Of a DNA stretch of 64,000 nucleotides, positions 7,696-15,845 are shown piece after piece. Origin of the DNA: Streptomyces eurythermus (GTDB lineage: Bacteria > Actinomycetota > Actinomycetes > Streptomycetales > Streptomycetaceae); assembly GCF_014649115.1 (NCBI RefSeq), contig NZ_BMSK01000008.1, positions 310,001 to 374,000 of the forward strand, written 5' to 3'. Position numbers and translations under genes: made by a program. The notes under the pieces were generated by a model. The model saw only the letters and a program-made list of their open reading frames with translations, was not told the origin of the DNA and searched no databases. Position 1 is the first letter of the stretch; every line of letters begins with the position of its first letter.

Positions 7696-8640
7696 TCAGG
7701 GGCAGGTGACCACCTGGCCGGCCCAGGACAGGCCCCCGCCGAAGGCGAGCAGCAGGACCGGGGCACCGCTGGGGAGTTCACCGCGCTCGGTCAGCTTGGA
7801 CAGGGCGAGCGGGACGGACGCGGCGGAGGTGTTGCCGGACTCCACGACATCGTGGGCGATCACCGTGGACTCGGGCAGGTCGAGTTGCCGTACGACGGCG
7901 TCGATGATCCGCAGATTGGCCTGGTGGGTGACCACACCCGCCAGCTCGGCCGGCGTCAGACCGGCCCGCGCGCAGGCCTCGCGGACGATGGCGGGCAACT
8001 CGCCGGTGGCCCACCGGAACACGGTCTGCCCCTCCTGGGCGAAGCGCGGGTGCCAGTCGTCGACGAGCCGGACCGCGTCACCGCGGGTGGGGTCCGAACC
8101 CCAGCACACCGGGCCGATCCCCTCCTCGGCGGAGGCGCTCAGCACGGCGGCGCCCGCCCCGTCGCCGAGCAGGACGCAGGTACGGCGGTCGGTCCAGTCG
8201 GTGACGTCGGACATCTTCTCCGCGCCGATGACCAGGGCGTGCCGGGCGGCGCCCGCGCGCAGTGAGTGGTCCGCGCAGGCCAGCGCGGTGCAGAAGCCGG
8301 CGCAGCCGTTGTTGAGGTCGAAGGCCACCGGGGCGGGCAGGCCGAGGCGCCCGGCGACCTGGGCGGCGATGGAGGGGCAGCGGTCGATGGCCGAGCAGGT
8401 CGCCACGGTGATGAGACCGATGTCGGCGGGCTCCAGCCCCGACGCGGCCAGCGCCTTGCTCGCGGCGGCCGCCGCCATGTCGGTGACCGACTCCTCCGGG
8501 GCGGCGATGCGGCGGGTGGCGATGCCGGTGCGGCGCCGGATCCACTCGTCGCTGGTGTCGACCATGGTGGCCAGGTCGTCGTTGGTCAGGACGCGCGTCG
8601 GCTGGTAGTGGCCCAGTGCGGCGATACGGCTTCCCGGCAC
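7696..8640 (-). CDS. Beta-ketoacyl-ACP synthase III-like enzyme (FabH family), stand-alone
   Basis: Members condense an acyl-CoA with malonyl-ACP or catalyse related acyl transfers. The GTG at 8640 has GAGGAG 8 bases upstream and gives 314 residues; an ATG eight codons earlier lacks a ribosome site. The family signature DEWIRRRTGI is at 31-40. The thiolase-fold triad is complete: Cys113 (NNGCAGF), His239 (THQANLRI) and Asn270 (ESGNTSAAS). No acyl-carrier protein or other fatty-acid gene is nearby, so this is not the housekeeping fab locus. A divergent TetR gene and an ACCGATCGGT palindrome over its promoter point to private regulation, perhaps by an acyl ligand. Confidence 0.88.
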   Translation of the reverse strand: MPGSRIAALGHYQPTRVLTNDDLATMVDTSDEWIRRRTGIATRRIAAPEESVTDMAAAAASKALAASGLEPADIGLITVATCSAIDRCPSIAAQVAGRLGLPAPVAFDLNNGCAGFCTALACADHSLRAGAARHALVIGAEKMSDVTDWTDRRTCVLLGDGAGAAVLSASAEEGIGPVCWGSDPTRGDAVRLVDDWHPRFAQEGQTVFRWATGELPAIVREACARAGLTPAELAGVVTHQANLRIIDAVVRQLDLPESTVIAHDVVESGNTSAASVPLALSKLTERGELPSGAPVLLLAFGGGLSWAGQVVTCP

Positions 8641-8675
8641 GGCGTGATCTCCTCGGCTCGGCATCAGGTGCCCCG

Positions 8676-8728
8676 GAATATAGCAACCGATCGGTCGGAA
8701 GCTGAAGCGGTCCCTCCTCGCCTACGAT
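8676..8728. promoter_or_regulatory. TetR-type palindromic operator and divergent promoters
   Basis: ACCGATCGGT (8686-8695) is a perfect 10-base palindrome lying just upstream of a leftward -10 box TATATT (8682-8677) for the KAS III gene. The rightward -10 box TACGAT (8723-8728) sits 7 bases before the TetR ATG at 8736, implying a leaderless regulator mRNA. The layout suits autoregulated TetR control of both genes. Confidence 0.55.
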
Positions 8729-8735
8729 GGTGGGT

Positions 8736-9368
8736 ATGAGCCCTCGCAGTTCCGTAGCCGAAGCCCGCAGGACGCGGCAGCGCATCGTCGAGCGCGGTAT
8801 CGCCCTGGCCTCGCGGGACGGCCTCGAAGGGCTCACGATCGGGCGGCTGGCCGCCGATCTGAAGATGAGCAAGGCCGGGGTGCTCGGGCACTTCGGCACC
8901 AAGGAGACCCTTCAGCTGGCCACTCTGGAGGGAGCGGCGGCGGCGTTCTCCCGCCTGGTATGGGAGCCCGCGGCGGACGTGCAGCCGGGCCTGCCCCGGC
9001 TGCGGGCCGTCTGCGAGGCGTGGATCGCCTACCTGGACCTGGACGCCGGGCGTGCCGTCTTCCCCGGCGGATGCTTCTTCACCACGGCTTCCGTCGAGTT
9101 CGACGCCCGCGGCGGGCCCGTCCGGGAGGCCGTGGCCCGGATGTCCCGGGTGTGGCGGCGCCGGCTGGCCGCGGAGGCGCGTACGGCGGTGGCGGCGGGC
9201 GATCTGCCGGCGGACACCGATCCGGACCAGGTCGTGTTCGAGCTGATCGGCCTCTTCATGGCGCTGAACCAGGAGATCCAGCTCTTCGCGGCACCGGACG
9301 CCACCGACCGCGCCCGGCGGGCGCTCGACCGCCTGCTCGGCCCGTGCCCGGAGCGGTCGGCTCCCTAG
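8736..9368 (+). CDS. TetR/AcrR-family transcriptional regulator
   Basis: The product has about 210 residues. ATG at 8736 gives MSPRSSVAEARRTRQRIVERG; a TACGAT -10 box ends 7 bases upstream, so the transcript is likely leaderless. The helix-turn-helix is LTIGRLAADLKMSKAGVLGHFGTKETLQ (about 35-63). The C-terminal ligand domain carries GGCFFTTASVEFDARGGPVREAV, typical of one TetR subfamily with small acyl or organic ligands. It is divergent from the KAS III gene and most likely represses it through the palindrome at 8686. Weak 7-base hairpin arms follow the stop (9369-9396). Confidence 0.88.
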   Translation: MSPRSSVAEARRTRQRIVERGIALASRDGLEGLTIGRLAADLKMSKAGVLGHFGTKETLQLATLEGAAAAFSRLVWEPAADVQPGLPRLRAVCEAWIAYLDLDAGRAVFPGGCFFTTASVEFDARGGPVREAVARMSRVWRRRLAAEARTAVAAGDLPADTDPDQVVFELIGLFMALNQEIQLFAAPDATDRARRALDRLLGPCPERSAP

Positions 9369-9401
9369 CCGCGACGGTTCGGGTGTGCTGTCGCGGGTGT
9401 G

Positions 9402-9908
9402 TCAGCCGGGGTCGGCGTCCTCGTCGACATCGCCCAGGTGCACCGGCGCGGGAAGGGACTCACCGGCCGCGAGTACGCCGCTCAGGTGCGACGCCAGCCG
9501 CTTCGGACGGACGGTCTGCCCGGTGGTGGCGAGTTCGTCCAGCGACCACCAGTGGTGTCCGTAGCGGGCCTCCTCGGTGGTGACCTCGACCCCGCGCGCC
9601 TCGCCGGCCGTGACGCGGGCCAGACGGTACTCCTCGTACTGGTCGAAGCGGTGGCCGTCCACGCTGAAGACCGCCTGCCGGGTCCACACCACCGGGCTCA
9701 GCCGGTGGGCGGCGAGAACCAGTGCCGTCTCTTCCCGGACCTCGCGCACGGCCGCCCGCACATAGTCCTCCCCGTCCTCCACGGCGCCGCCGACGGTGAA
9801 CCACCAGCGCGCTCCCGGCCGGCGCGGATCGCGTCCGCACAGCAGAAGGAGGCGATCGCGGTCATCGACGAGGAGAACACGGGACGTTCGCCGCTTTGTC
9901 GGTGTCAT
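9402..9908 (-). CDS. Nudix hydrolase
   Basis: A 168-residue cytosolic pyrophosphohydrolase of the Nudix fold. The start is ATG 9908, giving MTPTKRRTSRVLLVDD; the longer upstream frame is antisense to other genes. The Nudix box reads GAVEDGEDYVRAAVREVREETAL, which matches GX5EX7REUXEEXGU except that alanine replaces the final glycine. The glutamates that bind magnesium are intact. The protein begins directly with the first strand, so it has no extra domains. Substrate cannot be assigned. It is convergent with the TetR gene. Confidence 0.88.
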   Translation of the reverse strand: MTPTKRRTSRVLLVDDRDRLLLLCGRDPRRPGARWWFTVGGAVEDGEDYVRAAVREVREETALVLAAHRLSPVVWTRQAVFSVDGHRFDQYEEYRLARVTAGEARGVEVTTEEARYGHHWWSLDELATTGQTVRPKRLASHLSGVLAAGESLPAPVHLGDVDEDADPG

Positions 9909-9989
9909 GGAGGCCGATGCTATCCACGGCCTTCCGGTACGCGGGCCCCGCCCGTTCACTCCGGAGCTCCGCGGGCCGCGGCGAAAGGT

Positions 9990-10050
9990 GCCACGGACCG
10001 CGGGTTGTGTGCCGCGGTCCGTGGCGGGCCGGCCGCGGGGGAGCCGGCCC
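9990..10050 (-). terminator. Tandem hairpins downstream of snpA
   Basis: Arms GCCACGGACCGCGG (9990-10003) and CCGCGGTCCGTGGC (10012-10025) form a 14-base perfect stem. A second stem, GGGCCGGC (10026-10033) with GCCGGCCC (10043-10050), lies next to it. Both follow the snapalysin stop on the minus strand. Confidence 0.75.
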
Positions 10051-10066
10051 GTGTGTCTCCTCGTGC

Positions 10067-10756
10067 TCAGCCCGCCTTGTTCACCTGCGCGAGAGCCTTG
10101 GTGAGACCGTAGGCCCACAGCTGGTTGACCCGGGAGCGCTCGGTGGTGTTCGGGTAGCGGTTGGTGCAGGAGGGGCCGGGGCCGCCGCCCGACATCAGCT
10201 CGCTGCACGGCCCGCTGTAGTGGTCGGGCAGGCCCAGCACATGGCCGGTCTCGTGGGCGGTGACACGGATGGAGTCGTACTGCTGGTTCTGCGCGTAGTC
10301 CAGGAAGATGTAGCCGCGGCCGTGACCGTCGGTGGAGGCGTAGGACCCGCGCGAGTCGCTGCCCTCGTAGTAGGCGAAGTCGCCGCCGCTGGAGGTCGCC
10401 TGGAGCTTGACGTTCGACACGGAGCTGTTCCAGATCGAGGCGGAGCTCGATATCTGGCTGCGGAAGCTCGGGGCCTGGGAGGCGTTGTAGTAGACGGTCA
10501 CCACCTTCAGCGAGGGCTGCTCGGCCTGCCGCTTGGCGACCGACTTCATCACGGCGTCGAAGAACGCCTTGGTGCCGGCGTCCTCGGCGCTGCCCACGTA
10601 GCCGGCGGCCACGGTACGGGCGGGTGCCGCGGCGGTGTCCTGCGCGCTGACCGGGCTCGCGGTGCCGAGCGCGGCGGAGGCCAGCCCGAGGCCGAGGGCC
10701 AGGCCCAGAAGTCTCCTGGTGCTCTTCGACCCGGTGCTGTTTCGGAACGACGCCAT
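10067..10756 (-). CDS. snpA: Snapalysin, small secreted neutral metalloprotease (family M7)
   Basis: A secreted zinc endopeptidase of 229 residues. ATG 10756 follows AAGGAG and starts a signal peptide with basic residues (KSTRR) and cleavage near VSA-QD (residue 38). A short propeptide precedes the mature domain. The zinc site is TAHETGHVLGLPDH, with His168, Glu169, His172 and Asp178 as the third ligand, which is the M7 hallmark. Two disulfide-type cysteines lie at 184 and 197. Length and layout match snapalysins of Streptomyces. The divergent LysR gene (10940) and a T-N11-A palindrome between them indicate direct activation by that regulator. Confidence 0.95.
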   Translation of the reverse strand: MASFRNSTGSKSTRRLLGLALGLGLASAALGTASPVSAQDTAAAPARTVAAGYVGSAEDAGTKAFFDAVMKSVAKRQAEQPSLKVVTVYYNASQAPSFRSQISSSASIWNSSVSNVKLQATSSGGDFAYYEGSDSRGSYASTDGHGRGYIFLDYAQNQQYDSIRVTAHETGHVLGLPDHYSGPCSELMSGGGPGPSCTNRYPNTTERSRVNQLWAYGLTKALAQVNKAG

Positions 10757-10849
10757 GGGGAGGGCTCCTTCTCGTCCTGTGGGGTTGAACGATCGGTTGC
10801 CAGTGAGTCTCGGGCAGCCCAACGCGGCGGGGAATGATGGCACTTGGGG

Positions 10850-10864
10850 ATAGCCCCGGGCTAT
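10850..10864. promoter_or_regulatory. LysR-type operator between snpA and its regulator
   Basis: ATAGCCCCGGGCTAT is a 7+1+7 perfect palindrome containing T-N11-A (T10851, A10863), the LysR consensus. It lies 93 bases upstream of snpA and 75 bases upstream of the regulator ATG, a normal position for an activator site shared by a divergent pair. Confidence 0.7.
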
Positions 10865-10939
10865 CGCCGACCGACTCGTCCGCTTTCCTTGTCACTTGAA
10901 CATCTGGTGTCGTGTTCCGTGCCGCCCTACGCTCCCCCC

Positions 10940-11989
10940 ATGGAGTTGGAGGTGCGACATCTGCGTGTGCTCTGCGCCATCGCCGACACCGGCAGCCTGC
11001 ACAAAGCGGCCCGGGAACTCGGCCTGGCACAGCCCTCGTTGAGCACCCAGCTACGGCGGATCGAGCGCGCGCTCGGCGCTCAGCTCTTCGTACGCGCCCG
11101 CACCGGCTGCCGGCCCACCCCGCTGGGGCTGGCGGTGCTCAGCCGGGCCAGGCCGCTGGTGGCGGAGTTCGCGGCGATCGTCACCGAGACCAGGGCGGCG
11201 GCGGCCCGCGCCGCCGGCGGGTTCCAACTGCGCCTCGGGGCCACGGCCAGCAGGGCCATCCCGGGCTGGCTGCGACTGCTGCGGGCCCGCCGCCCGGGGA
11301 TCGAGCCGACGCTGCAGATGAGCGTGTCCGCCAACGCGCTGCTGGGCATGGTCGCGGCCGGCCGGCTCGACATGGCCTTCGTGCACGAGGTCGAGGGCAG
11401 TCCCCTGCGGGTGCCGCCGGGGCTGTGCCTGCGGGTGCTGGTCGAGCGCGAACCGCAGTTCGTCACGCTCGCCGCGGACCATCCGGCGGCCTCGCGGCCC
11501 CGGGTGCGCCTCGCCGACCTGGCCGGCGACCGCTGGATGGTCGACTCCACGGTCGACGGCGAGTGGGACGCCCTGTGCCGGGTGCTGCGCGCGGCGGGCC
11601 TCGACTCCGAGATGCTGCACGGCGACTACCTCACCGCGTACTCGCTGGCAGCCAGCGGCGAGGTGGTCACGGTCAGCCAGCCGACCGCCCCGGTGCGTCC
11701 CGATCTCGCGATCCGTCCCCTGGAGGGCGATCCGATCGGGGTACGGCTGCTGCTGGCGGCCCGTACGGAGCGGGAACTGGACGGCGTCTACCCGGAGTTG
11801 GAGGAGGCCTACTGGACGGTGGCGTGGGAGGCGCCGGCGTACCGCGAATGGCTCGGGCGCGCGCACGCGGCGGTCGCCACACCGGGGACCCCCGGTGTGC
11901 CGGACCGCCCGCCCACGCACCACCCGGCCCCGGCCACACCACCGGCCCACAGGCCGCGGCCCCTGGCGGCCGACGCGCACGCGGGGTAG
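10940..11989 (+). CDS. snpR: LysR-family activator of snapalysin
   Basis: The product has 349 residues from ATG 10940 (MELEVRHLRVLCAIAD). Thirty-two extra codons upstream in frame overlap the operator and are rejected as coding. The winged helix SLHKAARELGLAQPSLSTQLRRIE is at about 16-39, followed by an inducer domain to about 310. The last 45 residues are a proline/histidine-rich tail not usual for LysR proteins. In Streptomyces, small neutral protease genes are paired with such divergent LysR activators (SnpR/MprR), which is the basis for the symbol. The signal sensed is not evident. Confidence 0.88.
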   Translation: MELEVRHLRVLCAIADTGSLHKAARELGLAQPSLSTQLRRIERALGAQLFVRARTGCRPTPLGLAVLSRARPLVAEFAAIVTETRAAAARAAGGFQLRLGATASRAIPGWLRLLRARRPGIEPTLQMSVSANALLGMVAAGRLDMAFVHEVEGSPLRVPPGLCLRVLVEREPQFVTLAADHPAASRPRVRLADLAGDRWMVDSTVDGEWDALCRVLRAAGLDSEMLHGDYLTAYSLAASGEVVTVSQPTAPVRPDLAIRPLEGDPIGVRLLLAARTERELDGVYPELEEAYWTVAWEAPAYREWLGRAHAAVATPGTPGVPDRPPTHHPAPATPPAHRPRPLAADAHAG

Positions 11990-12167
11990 GCGAACCTCCG
12001 GGCGGGCCCGGTCGGTTCCGGCACAGGGAGCCGGTCACCTCCCCGGGGACCGCCCGCGAACGGCCGCCTCCCAAGTACCGCCGCGCGGGCGGCCGTCGGG
12101 CGGGTGGTCGTCGTGACCGTGCCGCGTGGCCCCCGGCGACCCTCGGCTCACGCGGCCCGTGTCCCCG

Positions 12168-12797
12168 CTAGGCCTGATGGCAGGGCGCGGGTGTGTCCTG
12201 CTGCCGGGCGGGCGGGGCCGGCTGTGCGGCGCTCAGCGCTTGCCACCATGCCGTGCACAGGAGTTCGCCGAAGCGATCCATCCGGCATTCGGGCGTCGAG
12301 TAGTAGACGCCGAACATCAGGGCCAGCAGCAACTTCCCCATGCGTTCCGGATCCTGGGCCGCCGTCAGCTGTCCTTGCCCACGGGCCTGTGCCATGAGGG
12401 TCGCGACCGTGCCGCACAGGTCCTGGGCCACCCGCGGCAGCCGGCCCTGGGCGCGGGCGGCCTCGCTGGACAGGTGGAACCCGGCGCGGAAACGCAGATC
12501 CGTCTGCAGCCGTTCGGCCAGCCTGACGGCGAGGAGGCGCAGTTTCTCCGTCGGTGCGGCGGGACCTTGCTCGACCTGCGTCAGCAGTTCCCGCCATGCC
12601 TGCTCGAAGGGTCCGGTCAGTGCCTTGGCCAGGAGCCGCTTCGACGCGAAGTGCGCGTACAAGGCGCCCTTTGTCATATGGGCTTCCTGAGCCACACGTT
12701 GCAGATTCGCACCCGTGTACCCATGCCGGGCGAACTCTCCCGCTGCCGCGTCGAGCAGTGACTCATGAGTCCTGCGTGCTCTGTCTTGCTTGATCAC
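12168..12797 (-). CDS. TetR-family regulator of the gamma-butyrolactone receptor type
   Basis: A 209-residue DNA-binding protein from GTG 12797 with GAAGGGG about 7 bases upstream. It opens VIKQDRARRTHESLLDAAAGEF, with the recognition helix MTKGALYAHFASKRLLAKAL. This opening and the TKGALY-HF-SK run are characteristic of ArpA/ScbR-like receptors and pseudo-receptors. A tryptophan pair (CTAWWQAL) occurs near the C-terminus. No AfsA-type synthase is in the window, so it is an orphan receptor or pseudo-receptor. The downstream target is unknown. A plain TetR regulator remains possible. Confidence 0.75.
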   Translation of the reverse strand: MIKQDRARRTHESLLDAAAGEFARHGYTGANLQRVAQEAHMTKGALYAHFASKRLLAKALTGPFEQAWRELLTQVEQGPAAPTEKLRLLAVRLAERLQTDLRFRAGFHLSSEAARAQGRLPRVAQDLCGTVATLMAQARGQGQLTAAQDPERMGKLLLALMFGVYYSTPECRMDRFGELLCTAWWQALSAAQPAPPARQQDTPAPCHQA

Positions 12798-13135
12798 GGT
12801 GCCCCTTCGTGCTCCGGAATGGTTCGACGAATCACCCCTGAGAAATCCTTTCTTAACGCTGCGGGGCCCACAAGCGGAGTGAGATGAGCTGTCCGAAACC
12901 GACACCGCTCACCACCTCCCCTATAAGGAAGGTGCGCCGGTCATACGGCAAGGCGCGGCCGGCTGGCCGGATCACTTCCGTCCCCCACGGCTCAACGGGC
13001 ACGGTGCGCCCGACCGGCCCGGTGGTGTGCGTTGCCCGGCCCGGCCGGACGATGCGGTGTCGGCGGCCACCGATGTTTTCCCGCGGGTGGCGGGGAGGGG
13101 TTGGAAAGGCGTCGACCGCTCCTCGGAATTGACGT
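12798..13135. other. Gene-free stretch upstream of the receptor gene, with a candidate operator
   Basis: This 338-base gap holds AGAAA-TCC-TTTCT (12841-12853), a 5+3+5 dyad 44 bases before the receptor start, which may be its autoregulatory site. No frame shows recognisable protein sequence. Confidence 0.4.
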
Positions 13136-13373
13136 TTGAGAAGGTATTTTTCCCAACGCGGTGTGCACTCCGCGGGCGTGCACCGGCGCTTCGACACCGG
13201 TCTGGGTCGGCCGGACAACTGCCTTCCGGCGATCGGGCTTTTCCTGGCCACCGAGGCCGGCTGCGTACCCGTGAACTGGAGTCTGCCGCTGGTGGATTCC
13301 TGGTGCGCGGACAGGGAGCGCCGTGTGCGGACGCGCATACCGGCAGTCCATCACCGCTCGTCCGGTCCGGAGA
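13136..13373 (+). pseudogene. IS701-family transposase remnant
   Basis: Reading rightward, residues encoded at about 13157-13345 include GVHRRFDTGLGRPDNCLPAI and VNWSLPLVDSWCADRERRVR, then TRIPAV. This follows the central part of IS701-type DDE transposases, in which a GVARQY..GALGKRANCQ motif leads to PLEWELYLP..W..D..R....GIPD. Both the N-terminal part with the first catalytic aspartate and the C-terminal part are missing, so it is non-functional. Its right edge abuts a truncated luciferase-like gene at about 13373, suggesting past insertion and decay. No terminal inverted repeats could be defined. Confidence 0.65.
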
Positions 13374-13475
13374 CGCGATCCGGACCATCGACTTGATCCG
13401 CTCGTGCTCGCTCAGGACATGGCCCGTGGCCGGATCCGGAGTGACGTCTCCGACGCTGTAGATGCCGAATCGCAC
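13374..13475 (-). pseudogene. Truncated luciferase-like (LLM) flavin monooxygenase, first 34 codons
   Basis: GTG 13475 has a good ribosome site (GAGGAG 5-10 bases upstream) and encodes VRFGIYSVGDVTPDPATGHV, then LSEHERIKSMVRIA. This matches the conserved N-terminus of LLM-class flavin-dependent oxidoreductases (FGIFSVGDVTPDPTTG..P.EHERI...V.IA). Similarity stops abruptly after residue 34, where the IS701-like remnant begins, and nothing further of the TIM barrel remains. It lies 97 bases downstream of the ArsR gene on the same strand, so the two may once have been an operon. Confidence 0.75.
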
Positions 13476-13572
13476 GGGGCGGCTCCTCACAGGGGTCGCG
13501 GTGACGACAGGTCGCGGTGCTGCGCACCCGCTGTGGGGGAGGCGTGGGCCGGGCCGGTCCCGGATGCGAGGG

Positions 13573-13944
13573 TCAGGTCTCGGAGCGGTCCCGTCCGCCG
13601 ACGGACATCAGGCGCCGGGCCTTCTCCAGCGCCTCGTCGCCGTCGGCCCCCGCCAGGATGGCGTCCAGGAGGCCCGGGTAGCGCGCGTCGAGGTCGTCGC
13701 GGCGCAGGGACAACAGGTTCTCCCTGCCGGAGGGGTGCTGCCAGATGACACCGCTCTCGCGCAGGACGCGCCAGTGATGCGTCATCGTGGACTTGGCGGT
13801 GATCCCCAGCAGCCCGAGGACGCTGCCGCAGTTGTGTTCCCCGCCCGCGTCGAGTACACGGACGACGGCGAGTCGTACAGGGCTGCCCAGCGCGGACAGG
13901 ACGCTTTCGATCCGGATCTGGTCGCGGTCTGGATGGCGGCTCAT
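13573..13944 (-). CDS. ArsR-family winged-helix regulator
   Basis: A 123-residue protein from ATG 13944. The winged helix covers most of it: IESVLSALGSPVRLAVVRVL, then VLGLLGITAKSTMTHHWRVLRESGVIWQHPSGRENLLSLRRDDLDARYPGLLD. No CxC metal motif is present in the recognition helix, and the single cysteine (NCGSVL) is isolated, so a non-metal ligand is more likely. ArsR proteins with this layout often sit beside LLM monooxygenases or MFS pumps. Here the downstream monooxygenase is a stub and the MFS gene at 14302 is divergent. Its surviving target may therefore be the pump. Confidence 0.87.
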   Translation of the reverse strand: MSRHPDRDQIRIESVLSALGSPVRLAVVRVLDAGGEHNCGSVLGLLGITAKSTMTHHWRVLRESGVIWQHPSGRENLLSLRRDDLDARYPGLLDAILAGADGDEALEKARRLMSVGGRDRSET

Positions 13945-14301
13945 ATTCCCACAGTACCGCGATATTCAAACTTTCCATCACCTGGGCGCTTACGGATCGT
14001 TGGCGCCTTTCCCGGGTGTCGGGCCGCCGTCCCGACACCCCTCCCGGCTCCCCTCGGAAGCTCATCGTCCGCATGGTTCTCCTCTCGGCGCGCCCGCCCG
14101 GCCGGACCGTTCGGCGGGCCGCAATGGTTCGACTGTACTAAGGTTGCCGAACAAAGCAACGTACGTAAGAATGCGAACAGTCGTAGTGATGTGGTGCCGT
14201 CCGGGCCGCCGGGCGCGCCGCCCGGGCTTCCAAGCCATGAGAGAGCGCACGCTCCCCAGCTCCACGAACCACACCACCAGATCCGGAAGGGCCCTTCTGC
14301 C
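13945..14301. promoter_or_regulatory. Divergent regulatory region between ArsR and MFS genes
   Basis: This 357-base gap contains GGGTGTCGGG (14014-14023) with CCCGACACCC (14031-14040), a perfect 10-base inverted repeat. It also contains GTTGC (14143-14147) and GCAAC (14156-14160), an 8-base-spaced dyad near a relatively AT-rich stretch. The second is the better operator candidate. No coding sequence is supported. Confidence 0.4.
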
Positions 14302-15780
14302 ATGTCCTCTGCATCAGCGCTGAACCAAGGAAGCCCGGGCGGCGCCCCACGTCACTTGGGCTGGATCCTGACGCTGCTGGCCCTCGCGCAGCTGCTCTAC
14401 GGCCTCGACCTGAACATCGTGTTCGTGGCGCTGCCCGAGATCGGCCAGGAGCTGGGCTTCCCCGGCCAGACCCAGCAGCTGGTGATCAGCGCCTACGTCG
14501 TCTTCGCGGGCGGCTTCCTGCTGTTCGGCGGGCGCGCGGCGGACCTGCTCGGCCGGCGCCGGATGTTCGTCCTCGCCCTCACGATGTACGCCGTGTCGTC
14601 GCTGGCCGGCGGTCTCGCGACCGGCCCCGAGGTCATCGTCGTGGCCCGTGCCGTCCAGGGCATCGCCGGTGCCCTGCTGCTGCCGTCCACCCTGTCGCTG
14701 ATCAACACCCTCTTCGAGGAGGGCCCCAGGCGGAACCGGGCCCTCGCGGTCTGGGGCGGCGCCGGGGCCAGCGGCCTGACCATCGGTGCCCTCCTCGGCG
14801 GTGTGCTGACGGAGAACTTCGGCTGGCCGTCGGTCTTCTTCGTCAACGTCCCCTTCGGCGGCCTGATCGCCCTGTGCGCCCTGTTCGTCATCCCGCGTGA
14901 CCCGGCCCGCACCGAGCGCCGCAAGTTCGACTTCCCCGGCTCCCTCACCGTCACCGGCGGTGCCACGCTGCTGGTGTTCGCCCTCGTCGAGGGTCCCGAG
15001 CGGGGCTGGGGCGACGGCCTGGTGGTCGGTGCGTTCGTCCTCGCCGTCGTGCTGCTCGCGCTGTTCGCCGTGGTCGAGTCGCGCAGCTCCGACCCCCTGA
15101 TGCCGTTCCGGCTGTTCAACAACCGCAACCTCACCGTGGGCATGCTGGTCACCTTCCTCTACATGGCGACCTTCGGTGTCCTGCCGTACTTCCTCACCGT
15201 CCTGATGCAGAGCGTGCACGGTTACAGCGCCCTGCAGACCGGCCTCGGCTTCCTGATCCCGTCGCTCGCGATCGCCACGGGCACCCAGCTCGGCGAGCGG
15301 TTCGCCAGCAGGATCGGCACTCGCACCACGCTGATCATCGGCTTCGTCGTCGGTGTCGTCGGCACGGCCGGCCTCGCCCTCGGCTTCGACGCCGACGCGA
15401 GCTACGCCGTGCTGGTGCCCGGCCTGATCGTGTCCGGCGTCGGCCAGGGCATCGTCTGGACCGCGATGTGGATCGCCGCCGCCACCGGCACCGCCCCGCA
15501 GGAGCAGGGCGTGGCGAACGGCATCGCCTCGACCGCGCTGAACATCGGCAACGCCATCGGCCTGGCGGTCTTCACCGTCATCGCCGAGATCGGCACGGAC
15601 GGCAAGGCGGGCCAGGCGCTGAAGGCGGCGCGGGCGGACGGCGAGTTCCTGGTCGTGATGCTCACCGCGGCCGGCATGGTCGTCGGTCTGCTCGTCACGC
15701 TCGGCCTGAGGCGGCAGCCGGCACCCGCCGCCGTGCCCGCGCCCGGCAGCGAAGAGGAAGGTGCCCTCGCGGCCCGCTGA
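14302..15780 (+). CDS. MFS drug-type efflux transporter (DHA2, 14-helix type)
   Basis: A 492-residue membrane pump. ATG 14302 is used because the sequence then starts MSSASALNQ and enters helix 1 at about residue 20; GGAAGG lies about 15 bases upstream. Motif A is GGRAADLLGRRRMFV, the helix-5 region is ASGLTIGALLGGVLTENFGW, and VFFVNVPFG is typical of the class. Fourteen hydrophobic segments are visible and it ends with a short acidic tail. It is divergent from the ArsR gene, which may regulate it. Substrate unknown; export of an antibiotic or xenobiotic is the family norm. Confidence 0.9.
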   Translation: MSSASALNQGSPGGAPRHLGWILTLLALAQLLYGLDLNIVFVALPEIGQELGFPGQTQQLVISAYVVFAGGFLLFGGRAADLLGRRRMFVLALTMYAVSSLAGGLATGPEVIVVARAVQGIAGALLLPSTLSLINTLFEEGPRRNRALAVWGGAGASGLTIGALLGGVLTENFGWPSVFFVNVPFGGLIALCALFVIPRDPARTERRKFDFPGSLTVTGGATLLVFALVEGPERGWGDGLVVGAFVLAVVLLALFAVVESRSSDPLMPFRLFNNRNLTVGMLVTFLYMATFGVLPYFLTVLMQSVHGYSALQTGLGFLIPSLAIATGTQLGERFASRIGTRTTLIIGFVVGVVGTAGLALGFDADASYAVLVPGLIVSGVGQGIVWTAMWIAAATGTAPQEQGVANGIASTALNIGNAIGLAVFTVIAEIGTDGKAGQALKAARADGEFLVVMLTAAGMVVGLLVTLGLRRQPAPAAVPAPGSEEEGALAAR

Positions 15781-15845
15781 ACCCCCGGACGGCGGGCACC
15801 GGGGGACCGGAAGACCCCCGCTCGGCTCCCCGCCCGCCGTCCGGC

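Noticed and set aside
12853..13338. Minus-strand frame over the 12.9-13.3 kb gap
   Set aside because: No family resemblance; it overlaps the transposase remnant read on the other strand.
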